NCBI GenBank assembly: GCA_044433065.1
Contig: JAWXUA010000020.1
Location: 1 to 27,510, forward strand
Length of the DNA: 27,510 nucleotides
DNA from: Nitratidesulfovibrio sp044433065
GTDB lineage: Bacteria > Desulfobacterota > Desulfovibrionia > Desulfovibrionales > Desulfovibrionaceae
Direction: 5' to 3'
The notes beneath the pieces were generated by a model. The model saw only the letters and a list, made by a program, of their open reading frames with translations. It was not told the DNA's origin and made no database searches. Shown here in pieces: positions 6,737-13,213 of this stretch (position 1 is its first letter; every line of letters begins with the position of its first letter). The translations under genes were made by a program, and so were the position numbers.

Positions 6737-7531
6737 TTAGAATGGGGTTTTCATGGTGAGACCAAGGCCACCTGCATTTTCAACCTTTTGTCCTAAGCGG
6801 TCAAGGGTGATGATGGTCAGCGGCACAGCGTCCTGTTTGACATCAGCCATGGCATAGGCTTTGTGTACCGCGTTGGCTAGACCACTGCAACAAGGGACTT
6901 CCATGCGTGCCACGGTGAGTGATGCAATATTCCCATGTTTTAGGACATCAGCAAGGCGTTCCACATAGGCATTGACGTCGTCGAATTTTGGGCAACCGAT
7001 GAGAATGACCTTGCCTTTGCCATACTGCCCATGGAAAGACGGACAGGCGAAGGCTGCGCAGTCTGCGGCCACGAGCACATGAGCCCCTTGTAAGAAGGGT
7101 GCGTTGGCAGGCACGAGGCGGATTTTCAGCGGCCATTGACCTGAACTTGTGGGGATTTCACAGGCCGCATTATAACCGATTTTCTTGCCTTCACTCATCT
7201 CCTTACTCACATGAATTTGCGCGGCATGAACTTGCGTACCCATACAGCCTTTGTGGTTCTCTTCATGTTGACCAGTTTTTGTGAGCCCAGCATCACGCTT
7301 ACGTACGTGTTCCATGGCAGCTTCTTCGTCGAAGGGCACGGCTTCGCGTTTGATGATGCGCAGGGCATCTTGTGGACAGGCACTTAAGCAGGCACCGAGT
7401 CCGTCGCAAAAGCTATCGGTCACGAGCTTTGCTTTTCCGTTAATGATTTCGATGGCCCCTTCTGCGCAGTCGAGGACGCAGAGACCACAACCGTTACAAC
7501 GATCTTCATGAATTTCTATAATATCGCGCAT
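6737..7531 (-). CDS. 4Fe-4S ferredoxin, hcp-associated Frdx-like
   Basis: A 264-residue cytoplasmic iron-sulfur protein. An N-terminal ferredoxin domain carries one full CxxCxxCxxxC motif (Cys 12, 15, 18, 22) and a second motif with only three of the four cysteines (Cys 42, 48, 52; position 45 is Leu). The second site may hold a 3Fe-4S or atypical cluster. A long C-terminal region has further cysteines (CAAFACP, IGCPKFDD, PCCSG) and could form an additional metal site or Rossmann-like fold. The layout resembles the ferredoxin (Frdx) found beside the hybrid-cluster protein gene hcp in Desulfovibrio and other anaerobes, where it is linked to nitrosative-stress response; no hcp is in this window. 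AAGGA precedes the ATG and a good promoter lies at 7561-7589. The subfamily is from memory, so moderate. Confidence 0.75.
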   Translation of the reverse strand: MRDIIEIHEDRCNGCGLCVLDCAEGAIEIINGKAKLVTDSFCDGLGACLSACPQDALRIIKREAVPFDEEAAMEHVRKRDAGLTKTGQHEENHKGCMGTQVHAAQIHVSKEMSEGKKIGYNAACEIPTSSGQWPLKIRLVPANAPFLQGAHVLVAADCAAFACPSFHGQYGKGKVILIGCPKFDDVNAYVERLADVLKHGNIASLTVARMEVPCCSGLANAVHKAYAMADVKQDAVPLTIITLDRLGQKVENAGGLGLTMKTPF

Positions 7532-7560
7532 GGCGTTGTCCTTTTTTTTAGAGTGACACT

Positions 7561-7589
7561 ATAATGAGGCTGATATGAGCTTTTGGCAA
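7561..7589 (-). promoter_or_regulatory. Promoter of the ferredoxin operon
   Basis: Minus strand: TTGCCA (7589-7584), a 17-base spacer and CATTAT (7566-7561). Just downstream is the palindrome AGTGTCACT (7551-7559), near the expected transcription start. It might be a regulator site of the CRP/FNR kind, but this is speculative. Confidence 0.5.
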
Positions 7590-7649
7590 GCCTTGATTAG
7601 TATATATCCTAACCATCCAGGTGGCCGCGATGTACTCCAAAAAAACGTT

Positions 7650-7692
7650 CCTTCATCCACAAATAAAAAATTTTTGGTGAGGGGGATGGGGG
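7650..7692 (-). repeat. C-run / TTTTATTTG dispersed repeat, copy 2
   Basis: Read on the minus strand: CCCCCATCCCCC, a variable stretch, then TTTTTTATTTGTGGATGAAGG. It matches copies at 1-40 and 15767-15806 in order and spacing. Confidence 0.6.
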
Positions 7693-7693
7693 T

Positions 7694-7745
7694 TTGGTGG
7701 AAGGGGGAGCCCCTTTTTCCAAAAATGGGCTCCCCCGTCCACCAA
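7694..7745. repeat. G-run hairpin (REP/terminator-like)
   Basis: TTGGTGGA plus GGGGGAGCCC on the left pair with GGGCTCCCCC plus TCCACCAA on the right, with one mismatch, around a loop of about 14 bases. No T-tract follows directly. It adjoins repeat copy 2; similar G-run hairpins occur after pheT and rpe. Confidence 0.65.
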
Positions 7746-7771
7746 TAATCCAAAAAAAAACAAAAAAAACC

Positions 7772-7801
7772 TTGACGTCCTCCCCCTTTTTCCATTAGAA
7801 C
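7772..7801 (+). promoter_or_regulatory. Promoter of tRNA-Val
   Basis: TTGACG (7772-7777), an 18-base spacer and TAGAAC (7796-7801), about 20 bases before the mature tRNA 5' end. Confidence 0.6.
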
Positions 7802-7821
7802 ACTCTTCGCCGCAACGGTGT

Positions 7822-7896
7822 AGGAGCGTAGCTCAGGGGTAGAGCACTTCCTTGACATGGAAGGGGTCAGCAGTTCAAAGCTGCTCGTTCCTACCA
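7822..7896 (+). tRNA. tRNA-Val (anticodon GAC)
   Basis: The cloverleaf folds fully. Acceptor AGGAGCG pairs with CGTTCCT (one G-U); the D stem is GCTC/GAGC; the anticodon stem is CTTCC/GGAAG with loop TTGACAT, giving anticodon GAC; the T stem is AGCAG/CTGCT with loop TTCAAAG. The discriminator is A and the CCA end is encoded. GAC reads the valine codons GUC and GUU. It has its own promoter and terminator, and sits between the ferredoxin operon and thrS. Confidence 0.97.
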
Positions 7897-7910
7897 CACC
7901 GCAGACAACA

Positions 7911-7940
7911 GAAAGGGAGGATTTACCTCCCTTTCTTTTT
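7911..7940 (+). terminator. Terminator of tRNA-Val
   Basis: AAAGGGAGG pairs with CCTCCCTTT around a short loop and is followed by CTTTTT. It starts 15 bases after the CCA end. Confidence 0.85.
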
Positions 7941-7949
7941 ATCGTATGT

Positions 7950-7977
7950 TTGGCTTTTAGTAGGCCTCTTTTATATT
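7950..7977 (+). promoter_or_regulatory. Possible promoter of the thrS operon
   Basis: TTGGCT (7950-7955), a 16-base spacer and TATATT (7972-7977). It lies after the tRNA terminator and 26 bases before the thrS start, leaving almost no leader, so no T-box or long attenuator is possible from this promoter. Confidence 0.4.
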
Positions 7978-8002
7978 TTTTATTCTTTGAGGAGAGTGCG
8001 GC

Positions 8003-9949
8003 GTGAACGTGTCCATTAAGAATGTATCTGAGGAAAATCAGAACATTGACGTAGAAGTAGGTGCTTCTTGCGCAGACGCTTTGAAGGCTGTCTTAAGCGG
8101 TAAGAAGTTTAAGAGTGTTCTTGCTTGTCGTATGAATGAGGACTTGGTTGACCTTACTACTGCTGTAGTTGAGGGCGCGACCATTGAGCCTATTACTGCG
8201 GACATGCCTGAAGGGCTTGAAATCTTGCGTCACTCCACGGCACACATCATGGCCGCCGCTGTGAAGCGTCTTTTCCCCGATGTTAAAGTTACTATTGGCC
8301 CTGCCATTGATAGCGGCTTTTATTATGACTTTGACGCTGCACGAGCATTTACTCCAGAAGATTTTGATGCCATTGAAGCTGAAATGCAGCGCATCGTAGC
8401 TTCTGCAACGCCATTTGAGCGTAGCGAAATGGGCCGCGATGAAGCTATTGCATTATTCAGTGGCATGGGCGAAACGTACAAGGCTGAACTCATCAGCGAT
8501 TTACCTAATGAGACAGTTTCCTTGTATCGCTGTGGCGACTTCCTTGATCTTTGCCGCGGACCACACATGGCGCATACTGGCTTTGCTAAAGCTGTGAAGC
8601 TTATGTCTGTTGCTGGCGCTTATTGGCGTGGTAGTGAAAAAAATCAAATGCTTTCGCGTATTTATGGCACTGCTTTTGCAGATGCTAAGGCGCTCAAAGA
8701 GCATTTGCAAAGACTGGAAGAAGCAAAGCGTCGCGACCACCGTAAGCTTGGCCCACAACTTGATTTGTTCTCGTTCCACGATGATGTGGCACCAGGTATG
8801 GTGTTCTGGCATGCTAAGGGTATGCTGATTCGTACCATTCTCGAGGACTTCTTGCGTAAAGAGCACCTGAAGCGTCAGTATGACATTGTTCAGGGTCCAC
8901 AGCTTTTGCGTCGTGAATTGTGGGAAAAGTCTGGCCACTACGACAATTACCGCGAGAATATGTATTTCACCGAGATCGATGAAAATGCATATGGCGTCAA
9001 GCCTATGAACTGCCTCTCGCACATGATTATTTATCGTAGCCAATTGCGCAGTTACCGCGATTTGCCAAAGCGTCTTTTTGAGCTTGGTGTTGTGCACCGC
9101 CACGAAATGTCTGGTGCTCTGCATGGCCTTTTGCGCGTACGCCAATTTACGCAGGACGACGCACACCATATTTGCCGTCCAGACCAGCTTGAAGATGAAA
9201 TTGTTTTTATTATCAAGCTTGTGCGTGACCTTATGGGCCTGTTTGGCTTTGATTATAAGGTAGCAGTTTCCACGCGTCCTGAAAAATCCATTGGCTCTGA
9301 TGAGGCATGGGATTTGGCGACCAATGCCTTGATTAAGGCTGTGGAAGCGGCTGACGTTCCTTATACCATCAATGAAGGCGATGGTGCTTTCTATGGTCCG
9401 AAGATTGACGTTCGGCTCATGGACTGCATTGGCCGTGAGTGGCAATGTTCCACCATTCAGTGCGACTTTACCTTGCCAGAACGCTTTGACTTGACCTATG
9501 TTGGCCAAGACGGCGAAAAACACCGTCCAGTTATGGTGCACCGTGCAATTCTGGGCTCCATTGAACGCTTCATTGGTGTGCTTATTGAGCAATACGCTGG
9601 TGCTTTCCCAACGTGGCTTGCACCGGTTCAAGCGCGCTTGCTTACTGTTACAGATGCCCAAAAGCCTTTTGCTGAAGAGGCTCGCGAAGCCTTGGCTGCG
9701 GCTGGTATCCGTGTAGAAGCTGATACGCGCAATGAAAAATTGGGCTATAAAGTCCGCGAAGCTCAGCTTGAAAAAATCCCGTATATCCTTGTTGTTGGCG
9801 ACAAAGAGGTCGAAGCAAAGAGTGTGAACGTACGTTTGCGCACTGGTGAGAACCTCGGCGTCAAGACTTTGGATGAGGTGGTTGAACTGCTGAAAGCGGA
9901 CTGTCAAGAACCTTTCAAACTCGGAGGGATGAGCTATAGCTTCTCCTAA
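8003..9949 (+). CDS. thrS: Threonyl-tRNA synthetase
   Basis: A 648-residue class II synthetase that attaches threonine to tRNA-Thr and edits mischarged serine. An N-terminal TGS domain (about residues 1-63) is followed by the editing domain with HSTAH (His77, His81) and DLCRGPH (Cys184, His188), which form the editing metal/catalytic site. In the catalytic core, Cys337, His388 and His513 sit at the spacing of the zinc ligands of E. coli ThrRS. The C-terminal anticodon-binding domain begins around residue 545. The start codon is GTG at 8003 with GAGGAG eight bases upstream. The end overlaps the proposed ATA start of infC. It is the first gene of the thrS-infC-rpmI-rplT-pheST cluster. Confidence 0.97.
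   Translation: MNVSIKNVSEENQNIDVEVGASCADALKAVLSGKKFKSVLACRMNEDLVDLTTAVVEGATIEPITADMPEGLEILRHSTAHIMAAAVKRLFPDVKVTIGPAIDSGFYYDFDAARAFTPEDFDAIEAEMQRIVASATPFERSEMGRDEAIALFSGMGETYKAELISDLPNETVSLYRCGDFLDLCRGPHMAHTGFAKAVKLMSVAGAYWRGSEKNQMLSRIYGTAFADAKALKEHLQRLEEAKRRDHRKLGPQLDLFSFHDDVAPGMVFWHAKGMLIRTILEDFLRKEHLKRQYDIVQGPQLLRRELWEKSGHYDNYRENMYFTEIDENAYGVKPMNCLSHMIIYRSQLRSYRDLPKRLFELGVVHRHEMSGALHGLLRVRQFTQDDAHHICRPDQLEDEIVFIIKLVRDLMGLFGFDYKVAVSTRPEKSIGSDEAWDLATNALIKAVEAADVPYTINEGDGAFYGPKIDVRLMDCIGREWQCSTIQCDFTLPERFDLTYVGQDGEKHRPVMVHRAILGSIERFIGVLIEQYAGAFPTWLAPVQARLLTVTDAQKPFAEEAREALAAAGIRVEADTRNEKLGYKVREAQLEKIPYILVVGDKEVEAKSVNVRLRTGENLGVKTLDEVVELLKADCQEPFKLGGMSYSFS
9923..9938 (+). promoter_or_regulatory. 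infC ribosome site and ATA start
   Basis: GGAGG (9923-9927) lies eight bases before ATA (9936-9938), inside the last codons of thrS. The next in-frame start, ATG at 9957, has only CCTAACACTCGG upstream and no purine-rich site. This decides the infC start. Non-AUG starts (AUU and related) are characteristic of infC, where IF-3 represses its own translation. Confidence 0.6.
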
Positions 9950-10487
9950 CACTCGGATGCGTCGCGATGTGCCACAAGATGGTGTACGCCGCAACGAACA
10001 GATTCGCGCACGTGACGTGCGTCTTATTGGTGCTGAAGGCGAGCAGCTGGGCATTGTTGCCCGCAATGACGCCATTGCCCTTGCTAAGGAAAAAGGCTGT
10101 GACCTTGTAGAAGTTGCCGCTACTGCTGATCCACCAGTCTGTAAGATTATGGACTATGGTAAGTTTAAGTACGAACAGCAGAAGAAAAAGCAAGAAGCTA
10201 AAAAGCGCCAAACTGTTGTACAAATTAAGGAAATCAAAGTTCGTCCTAAGACCGACGAACACGATTACCAAACCAAGCTCAAGCATGTTCGCCGCTTCCT
10301 CGAAGATGGCGACCGTTGCAAAGTAACGGTATTCTTCCGTGGCCGCGAAATCGTCCACAAGGATCGTGGCCTCACTATTTTGGGCCGCTTCATCGAAGAT
10401 ACCAAGGACGTAGCTAAAGTGGATCAGGAAGCACGCGCCGAAGGCCGTACGCTCCAGATGATGCTTGTGCCGCTTCCAAAGAAATAA
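9936..10487 (+). CDS. infC: Translation initiation factor IF-3
   Basis: IF-3 binds the 30S subunit, prevents early 50S joining and proofreads start codon and initiator tRNA. With the ATA start the protein has 183 residues; from the ATG at 9957 it has 176. The N-domain signature RRNEQIRARDVRLIG is near residues 18-32, the basic linker GKFKYEQQKKKQEAKKR follows, and the C-domain contains KEIKVRPKTDEHDYQTK and FFRGREIVHKDRG. I prefer the ATA start because a GGAGG site lies at the right distance and the ATG lacks one. The start overlaps thrS by 14 bases. IF-3 discriminates against non-AUG codons, so such a start allows feedback control (established for E. coli; inferred here). Confidence 0.93.
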   Translation: MASPNTRMRRDVPQDGVRRNEQIRARDVRLIGAEGEQLGIVARNDAIALAKEKGCDLVEVAATADPPVCKIMDYGKFKYEQQKKKQEAKKRQTVVQIKEIKVRPKTDEHDYQTKLKHVRRFLEDGDRCKVTVFFRGREIVHKDRGLTILGRFIEDTKDVAKVDQEARAEGRTLQMMLVPLPKK

Positions 10488-10581
10488 GCACGGGACCATT
10501 ACGGTCTAACTTGAGCTTAAGGTTCGCCGCAAATCGCGTGGTCTTTGCGTCATGATGTTTTTTTATGAGACAAAATGACGT

Positions 10582-10617
10582 AAAGGGCTTCTTTTGACTT
10601 GCGTCCGAAGCTTTTTT
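10582..10617 (+). terminator. Terminator/attenuator after infC
   Basis: AAAGGGCTTC pairs with GAAGCTTTTT (two G-U) around a 15-base loop, ending in a T-run. Its base overlaps by three A bases the upstream inverted repeat that ends at 10584. It may end thrS-infC transcription or attenuate rpmI-rplT. Confidence 0.6.
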
Positions 10618-10840
10618 AGCGCATTATTCCTCTTCCGCTATGGTCTATGACTGTGGCTTGAGGATTTTGGGTATTGCTCTTGCGGTATCCATATAATGAT
10701 AGAGTGGCTTGTCAGTATAATCGTATGATTATTGTATGATGGCCGCTTTCATGGGTGCCTTTATGCATTCCATGAGAACTTACAATGTCCTATGTCCTTA
10801 TAGTATATGAACATTGTGTTTGTATGTGTTAGGGATTTAA

Positions 10841-10874
10841 GCAAAAAATACCAGCTGTAGGGTGTTTTTTGTGC
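10841..10874 (+). promoter_or_regulatory. Hairpin just upstream of rpmI (possible L20 control)
   Basis: GCAAAAAATACC pairs with GGGTGTTTTTTGTGC around AGCTGTA. It ends seven bases before the GAAGGAG Shine-Dalgarno of rpmI. In E. coli and Bacillus, L20 controls rpmI-rplT through leader RNA structure; whether this hairpin does so is inference. Confidence 0.4.
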
Positions 10875-10893
10875 ATAACGGAAGGAGTATACA

Positions 10894-11091
10894 ATGCCTA
10901 AGATGAAGACCAGACGTTGCGCTGCTAAGCGGTTCTCCGTCACCGGTAGCGGCAAGTTCCGTCGCCGTAAGCAAAATCTGCGCCACATCCTCACCAAGAA
11001 GGCTGCAAAGCGCAAGATGAATCTCGGTCAGTCCGCTATCGTGGACTCTACTAACGAGAAGGCCGTTCGCCGCATGATGCCTTACGCCTAG
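10894..11091 (+). CDS. rpmI: 50S ribosomal protein L35
   Basis: A 65-residue, very basic ribosomal protein. It starts MPKMKTRRCAAKRFSVTGSG, the L35 signature, followed by KFRRRKQNLRHILTKKAAKRK and ending in RRMMPYA. The length is normal. A strong GAAGGAG lies six bases before the ATG. It sits between infC and rplT as in nearly all bacteria, but is separated from both by unusually long gaps (406 and 249 bases). Confidence 0.97.
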   Translation: MPKMKTRRCAAKRFSVTGSGKFRRRKQNLRHILTKKAAKRKMNLGQSAIVDSTNEKAVRRMMPYA

Positions 11092-11141
11092 AGATTTCAC
11101 GGCGTGTAGACGGGCCATAGTGGAACCAAGACCTTACCACG

Positions 11142-11202
11142 TTGGCCATATTCTTGTGATGTTGGAGTGGTGCTTTTTTGCTCCATGGCCTTGTATGGCC
11201 AA
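11142..11202 (+). repeat. Inverted repeat in the rpmI-rplT gap
   Basis: TTGGCCATA (11142-11150) is perfectly complementary to TATGGCCAA (11194-11202). A GGAG/CTCC helix and a T6 loop lie between them. It is a possible translation or processing control element for rplT. Confidence 0.45.
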
Positions 11203-11340
11203 ACATAGTCACCAGAACGTCACCAAAATGCACGCTGATTGCAAACTCTAGTCTCTGGTATTATTTTACAAAAATTTTTATGCATAACTTCGCTGGCACG
11301 GTCTCTCGCCTCGCGAAGTATAGCAGTGGAGGATATATCC

Positions 11341-11694
11341 ATGCGCGTAAAGAGAGGTTTCGCCACCCACAGGCGTCACAAAAAGTATTTGACTTTGGCA
11401 AAAGGCTTCCGCAGTGGCCGTAGCCGTTTGTACCGCACCGCTCGTGAAGCTGTCGAACGTTCGTTCGTATACGCTTACCGTGACCGTAAGGTTAAGAAGC
11501 GCGAATTCCGTAAGTTGTGGATTATCCGCATCAACGCCGCAGCTCGCCTCAACGGTCTTTCCTACAGCAAGTTTATCTATGGCCTGGGCCTCGCTGGCAT
11601 CGAACTCAATCGTAAGGTTTTGGCCGACCTTGCCGTCCGTGAAAAGGCAGATTTCGCAGCAATTGCGGAACTTGTTAAGTCCAAGTTGGGCTAG
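11341..11694 (+). CDS. rplT: 50S ribosomal protein L20
   Basis: A 117-residue early-assembly 23S rRNA-binding protein. It starts MRVKRGFATHRRHKKYLTLA and continues with KGFRSGRSRLYRTAREAV, FRKLWIIRINAAARLNG and LSYSKFIYGL, all diagnostic of L20. The ATG at 11341 has GGAGG eight bases upstream; a frame open from 11239 is not family sequence. L20 commonly represses rpmI-rplT by binding its own mRNA, and the structured gaps on both sides of rpmI are candidate sites. Confidence 0.97.
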   Translation: MRVKRGFATHRRHKKYLTLAKGFRSGRSRLYRTAREAVERSFVYAYRDRKVKKREFRKLWIIRINAAARLNGLSYSKFIYGLGLAGIELNRKVLADLAVREKADFAAIAELVKSKLG

Positions 11695-11718
11695 TCTTTC
11701 CGGATAGTTCTGTTTTTT

Positions 11719-11750
11719 AGTGACGGGTCTCCATGTGGGGGCCCGTCACT
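11719..11750 (+). terminator. Hairpin after rplT
   Basis: AGTGACGGG pairs perfectly with CCCGTCACT around a 14-base loop. No clean T-tract follows (TCTATGATGATTTT), so it may be a weak terminator or an RNA processing/stability element. Confidence 0.45.
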
Positions 11751-11870
11751 TCTATGATGATTTTCTGGCTACGCACAATGTGCAAAGCCTGTTTCTGCAA
11801 TCCTTCCGTGACAGGAAGGCCAAGAGCACGACTTCATTATGCCTTATGGCGATGTGCCCGTGGAAAATCC

Positions 11871-11898
11871 TTGCATACTCGCTATTCATACATAATAT
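11871..11898 (+). promoter_or_regulatory. Possible promoter of pheST
   Basis: TTGCAT (11871-11876), a 16-base spacer and TAATAT (11893-11898), 24 bases before the pheS start. A perfect CCTTCC/GGAAGG hairpin lies further upstream. No Phe-rich leader peptide of the E. coli attenuation type was found. Confidence 0.35.
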
Positions 11899-11921
11899 TG
11901 TTGAGCTAAGTGGATATATCT

Positions 11922-12959
11922 ATGACTCTTCTCGACGAACTTGAAAGCCTGATTCCAGCTCTTGAAACAGAACTGAGTCAGGCTTTGTCTTTGCAGGAAC
12001 TGGAAGATGCTCGTGTGGCCTTCCTTGGCCGCAAAGGACGCCTTGCGCACATCATGTCCCAGTTGCCTACGCTCTCCAAAGAAGAACGACCACAATTAGG
12101 CCAAGCAGCTAATATTGTTAAGCAAAAGCTTACAGATCTTTTTGAACAGCGTAAGCAAGAGCTCGACGCAGCAGCAGAAAGTGCAACTCTGGCAAGCTTT
12201 GACCCAACCTTGCCAGGCCGCGCTCCTTGGGCTGGCTCCCTCCATCCCGTGACCCTTGTCATGGAAGAAATTTGCACCGTTTTTGCTGGCCTTGGCTACG
12301 AAGTAGTTACTGGTCCAGAAGTTGAGCGCGATTTCTACAATTTCGAATCCCTCAATATGCCACCTGAGCACCCAGCACGTGACATGCAAGACACCTTGTA
12401 CATCACGGAAAATGTGCTCATGCGTACCCACACCTCGCCTATGCAGGTCCGTACCATGCTGGCCCAAAAGCCACCGCTGGCCGTTGTTGTTCCGGGTAAA
12501 GTATACCGCCGTGACTCCGACATCACCCACACGCCTATGTTCCACCAAATCGAAGGCCTTATGGTCGGCGAGAATGTGAGCATGGCTGAACTTCGTGGCA
12601 CGCTGACCTCATTCTTGCAAACGGTCTTTGGTAGCGACACCAAAGTTCGCTTCCGTCCAAGCTTCTTCCCATTCACCGAACCTAGCGCTGAAGCCGATAT
12701 CTCCTGCTGCATTTGCGGTGGTAAGGGCCATATTAAGGGCGAAACCTGCCGTGTTTGTAAGGGTACTGGCTGGGTAGAAATCCTTGGTTGCGGCATGGTT
12801 GACCCTGCGGTCTTCACTGCTGTAGGCTATGACCCTGAAGAAGTCACAGGCTTTGCCTTTGGCCTTGGCATTGAGCGTATCGCTATGCTTAAGTACGGCA
12901 TTGGCGATTTGCGCATGTTCTTTGAGAATGATGTGCGCTTCTTGGGTCAATTCAAGTAG
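11922..12959 (+). CDS. pheS: Phenylalanyl-tRNA synthetase alpha subunit
   Basis: A 345-residue catalytic subunit of the alpha2-beta2 enzyme charging tRNA-Phe. An N-terminal coiled-coil arm (residues about 1-85, including FLGRKGRLAHIM) is followed by the class II core. Motif 2 appears as YRRDSDITHTPMFHQIEGL, and motif 3 as GFAFGLGIERIAMLKYGI near the C-terminus. A CxxC pair near 262-265 and another at 276-279 form a small zinc-ribbon-like insertion with glycines (ICGGKGH; VCKGTGW) before EILGCGMV; this appears in some bacterial PheS lines and not others. ATG at 11922 is preferred over the GTG 12 bases upstream on length. The next gene is pheT after 254 bases, in which I see no clear terminator. 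Confidence 0.96.
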   Translation: MTLLDELESLIPALETELSQALSLQELEDARVAFLGRKGRLAHIMSQLPTLSKEERPQLGQAANIVKQKLTDLFEQRKQELDAAAESATLASFDPTLPGRAPWAGSLHPVTLVMEEICTVFAGLGYEVVTGPEVERDFYNFESLNMPPEHPARDMQDTLYITENVLMRTHTSPMQVRTMLAQKPPLAVVVPGKVYRRDSDITHTPMFHQIEGLMVGENVSMAELRGTLTSFLQTVFGSDTKVRFRPSFFPFTEPSAEADISCCICGGKGHIKGETCRVCKGTGWVEILGCGMVDPAVFTAVGYDPEEVTGFAFGLGIERIAMLKYGIGDLRMFFENDVRFLGQFK

Positions 12960-13213
12960 AGAAATGGGATCTTTTTCCGCCTAACTTTGTTAAACTGCGC
13001 TTTTGCTCGGGTCATGGTCCGACGTGTCCTATGACTCCTCGCAAAAACTTGTTCGCCTCGCTAGACGAAAAAATCTCTCCATTTCCAAAATTGCCTGTAA
13101 CCTGAGTTCGCAAGAATGAAGGTCAGGAAGTCGTGCAAGCCACGCACTTTTCAGTAAAAAATGCATATTGCATCCTATATATTTGTTCCGCCTTCGGGCA
13201 TCGGGAGTGACAC

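Larger units (their letters stand above)
10488..10893 (+). other. Long infC-rpmI gap with terminator and leader structure
   Basis: A 406-base gap where infC and rpmI are usually close. It holds an inverted repeat TTTGCGTCAT / ATGACGTAAA (10544-10584), a terminator (10582-10617), AT-rich sequence with TATAAT at 10692 and 10716 (no well-spaced -35 found), two GTATGAT direct repeats near 10723 and 10734, and a hairpin before rpmI. No ORF is supported. It is likely a separate promoter and leader for rpmI-rplT. Confidence 0.5.

Noticed and set aside
7536..7565. TTGTCC-18-TATAAT on the plus strand before the tRNA
   Set aside because: The same bases form the -10 of a better-placed minus-strand promoter for the ferredoxin, and the tRNA has its own closer promoter.
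8665..8680. Exact sigma-54 consensus (TGGCAC-N5-TTGCA) on the plus strand
   Set aside because: It lies inside thrS coding sequence with no gene downstream that it could serve; probably chance.
8501..10075. 524-codon open frame antisense to thrS/infC
   Set aside because: Shadow of thrS; no recognisable motifs and it spans two sense genes.
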